Source: Trueperaceae bacterium
Lineage (GTDB): Bacteria > Deinococcota > Deinococci > Deinococcales > Trueperaceae
DNA: 6,365 nt
Assembly: GCA_024636105.1 (NCBI GenBank)
Contig: JAGXHO010000020.1
Location: 1 to 6,365 of the forward strand
Reading direction: 5' to 3'
Shown: one piece after another, positions 6,267 to 6,365 of the stretch
Position numbering within the stretch: the first letter of the stretch is position 1
Layout of the letters: every line of letters starts with the position of its first letter
Made by a program: the position numbers and the translations under genes
Notes under the pieces: generated by a model
Database searches by the model: none
Seen by the model: only the letters and a program-made list of their open reading frames with translations
Told to the model about the DNA's origin: nothing

Positions 6267-6365
6267 CACCTTCCCGGAGGCGCGGGTCCGTCGCCTCGTT
6301 GAGGCCGTCGCCCACCAGGTTGAAGCCGAGCACCGCCAACGAGATCGCGATGCCCGGGAAGACGC
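6262..6365 (-). CDS. ABC transporter permease, DppC/OppC type, C-terminal end only
   Basis: The final 33 codons of a membrane permease, whose 5' part lies beyond the right edge, end at the TGA of 6264-6262. They read through VFPGIAISLAVLGFNLVGDG and close with LNEATDPRLREGA. A hydrophobic last membrane helix followed by FNLxGDGLxxxxDPRLR is the characteristic C-terminus of DppC/OppC-type permeases of peptide and nickel importers. The stop shares one base with the next start (TGATG). This tail places the operon's upstream half, with permeases and probably a solute-binding protein, outside the window. Identity is secure from the motif despite the short length. Confidence 0.88.
   Translation of the reverse strand, partial: VFPGIAISLAVLGFNLVGDGLNEATDPRLREGA
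6269..6274 (-). promoter_or_regulatory. likely ribosome binding site of the DppD-type ATPase
   Basis: The minus strand reads GGAAGG six bases before the ATG at 6262, within the last codons of the permease gene and immediately outside the start-codon hairpin. It is a moderate match to the Shine-Dalgarno consensus. Confidence 0.55.

Overview
The window comes from a very GC-rich bacterium. By eye, GC is about 70-75% over most of it, with heavy use of G or C at third codon positions, so all frames carry long spurious open frames. The proteins fit a high-GC Actinobacteriota or Chloroflexota type lineage, but nothing here fixes the phylum. No RNA genes, CRISPR arrays, insertion sequences or origins were seen.

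Layout: bases 1-442 hold the 3' end of a plus-strand gene for a Gfo/Idh/MocA-type NAD(P)-dependent oxidoreductase. A 76-base convergent intergenic gap (443-518) carries a small hairpin and a palindrome that may act as a two-way terminator. From 519 to the right edge, everything is one minus-strand operon. In transcription order it contains the last 33 codons of a DppC-type ABC permease (cut by the right edge), a DppD-type ATPase, a DppF-type ATPase, a nucleoside phosphorylase of the PNP/UDP family, an adenine deaminase (ade) and a PepT-like M20 metallopeptidase. The promoter, the solute-binding protein and most of the permeases must lie beyond the right edge.

The operon is tightly packed. Four junctions are 4-base NTGA overlaps and the permease/ATPase junction is a 1-base TGATG overlap, so translation is probably coupled from the transporter through to the last enzyme. 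The two ATPases would power a peptide/nickel-family importer. The phosphorylase would split a nucleoside into base plus ribose-1-phosphate, the deaminase would convert adenine to hypoxanthine, and the M20 enzyme would cleave a peptide or amide bond. A single imported substrate combining amino acids and a purine nucleoside would explain the set; separate scavenging of peptides and nucleosides is the plainer reading.

Three points deserve attention. Two nearly abutting perfect hairpins, one containing the start codon, fill the start of the DppD-type gene and encode an N-terminal extension with a tandem repeat. The adenine deaminase has Ala where the metal-bridging Glu of the E. coli enzyme is expected. 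The phosphorylase keeps the uridine-phosphorylase signature but lacks the Gln/Arg pair that reads uracil.
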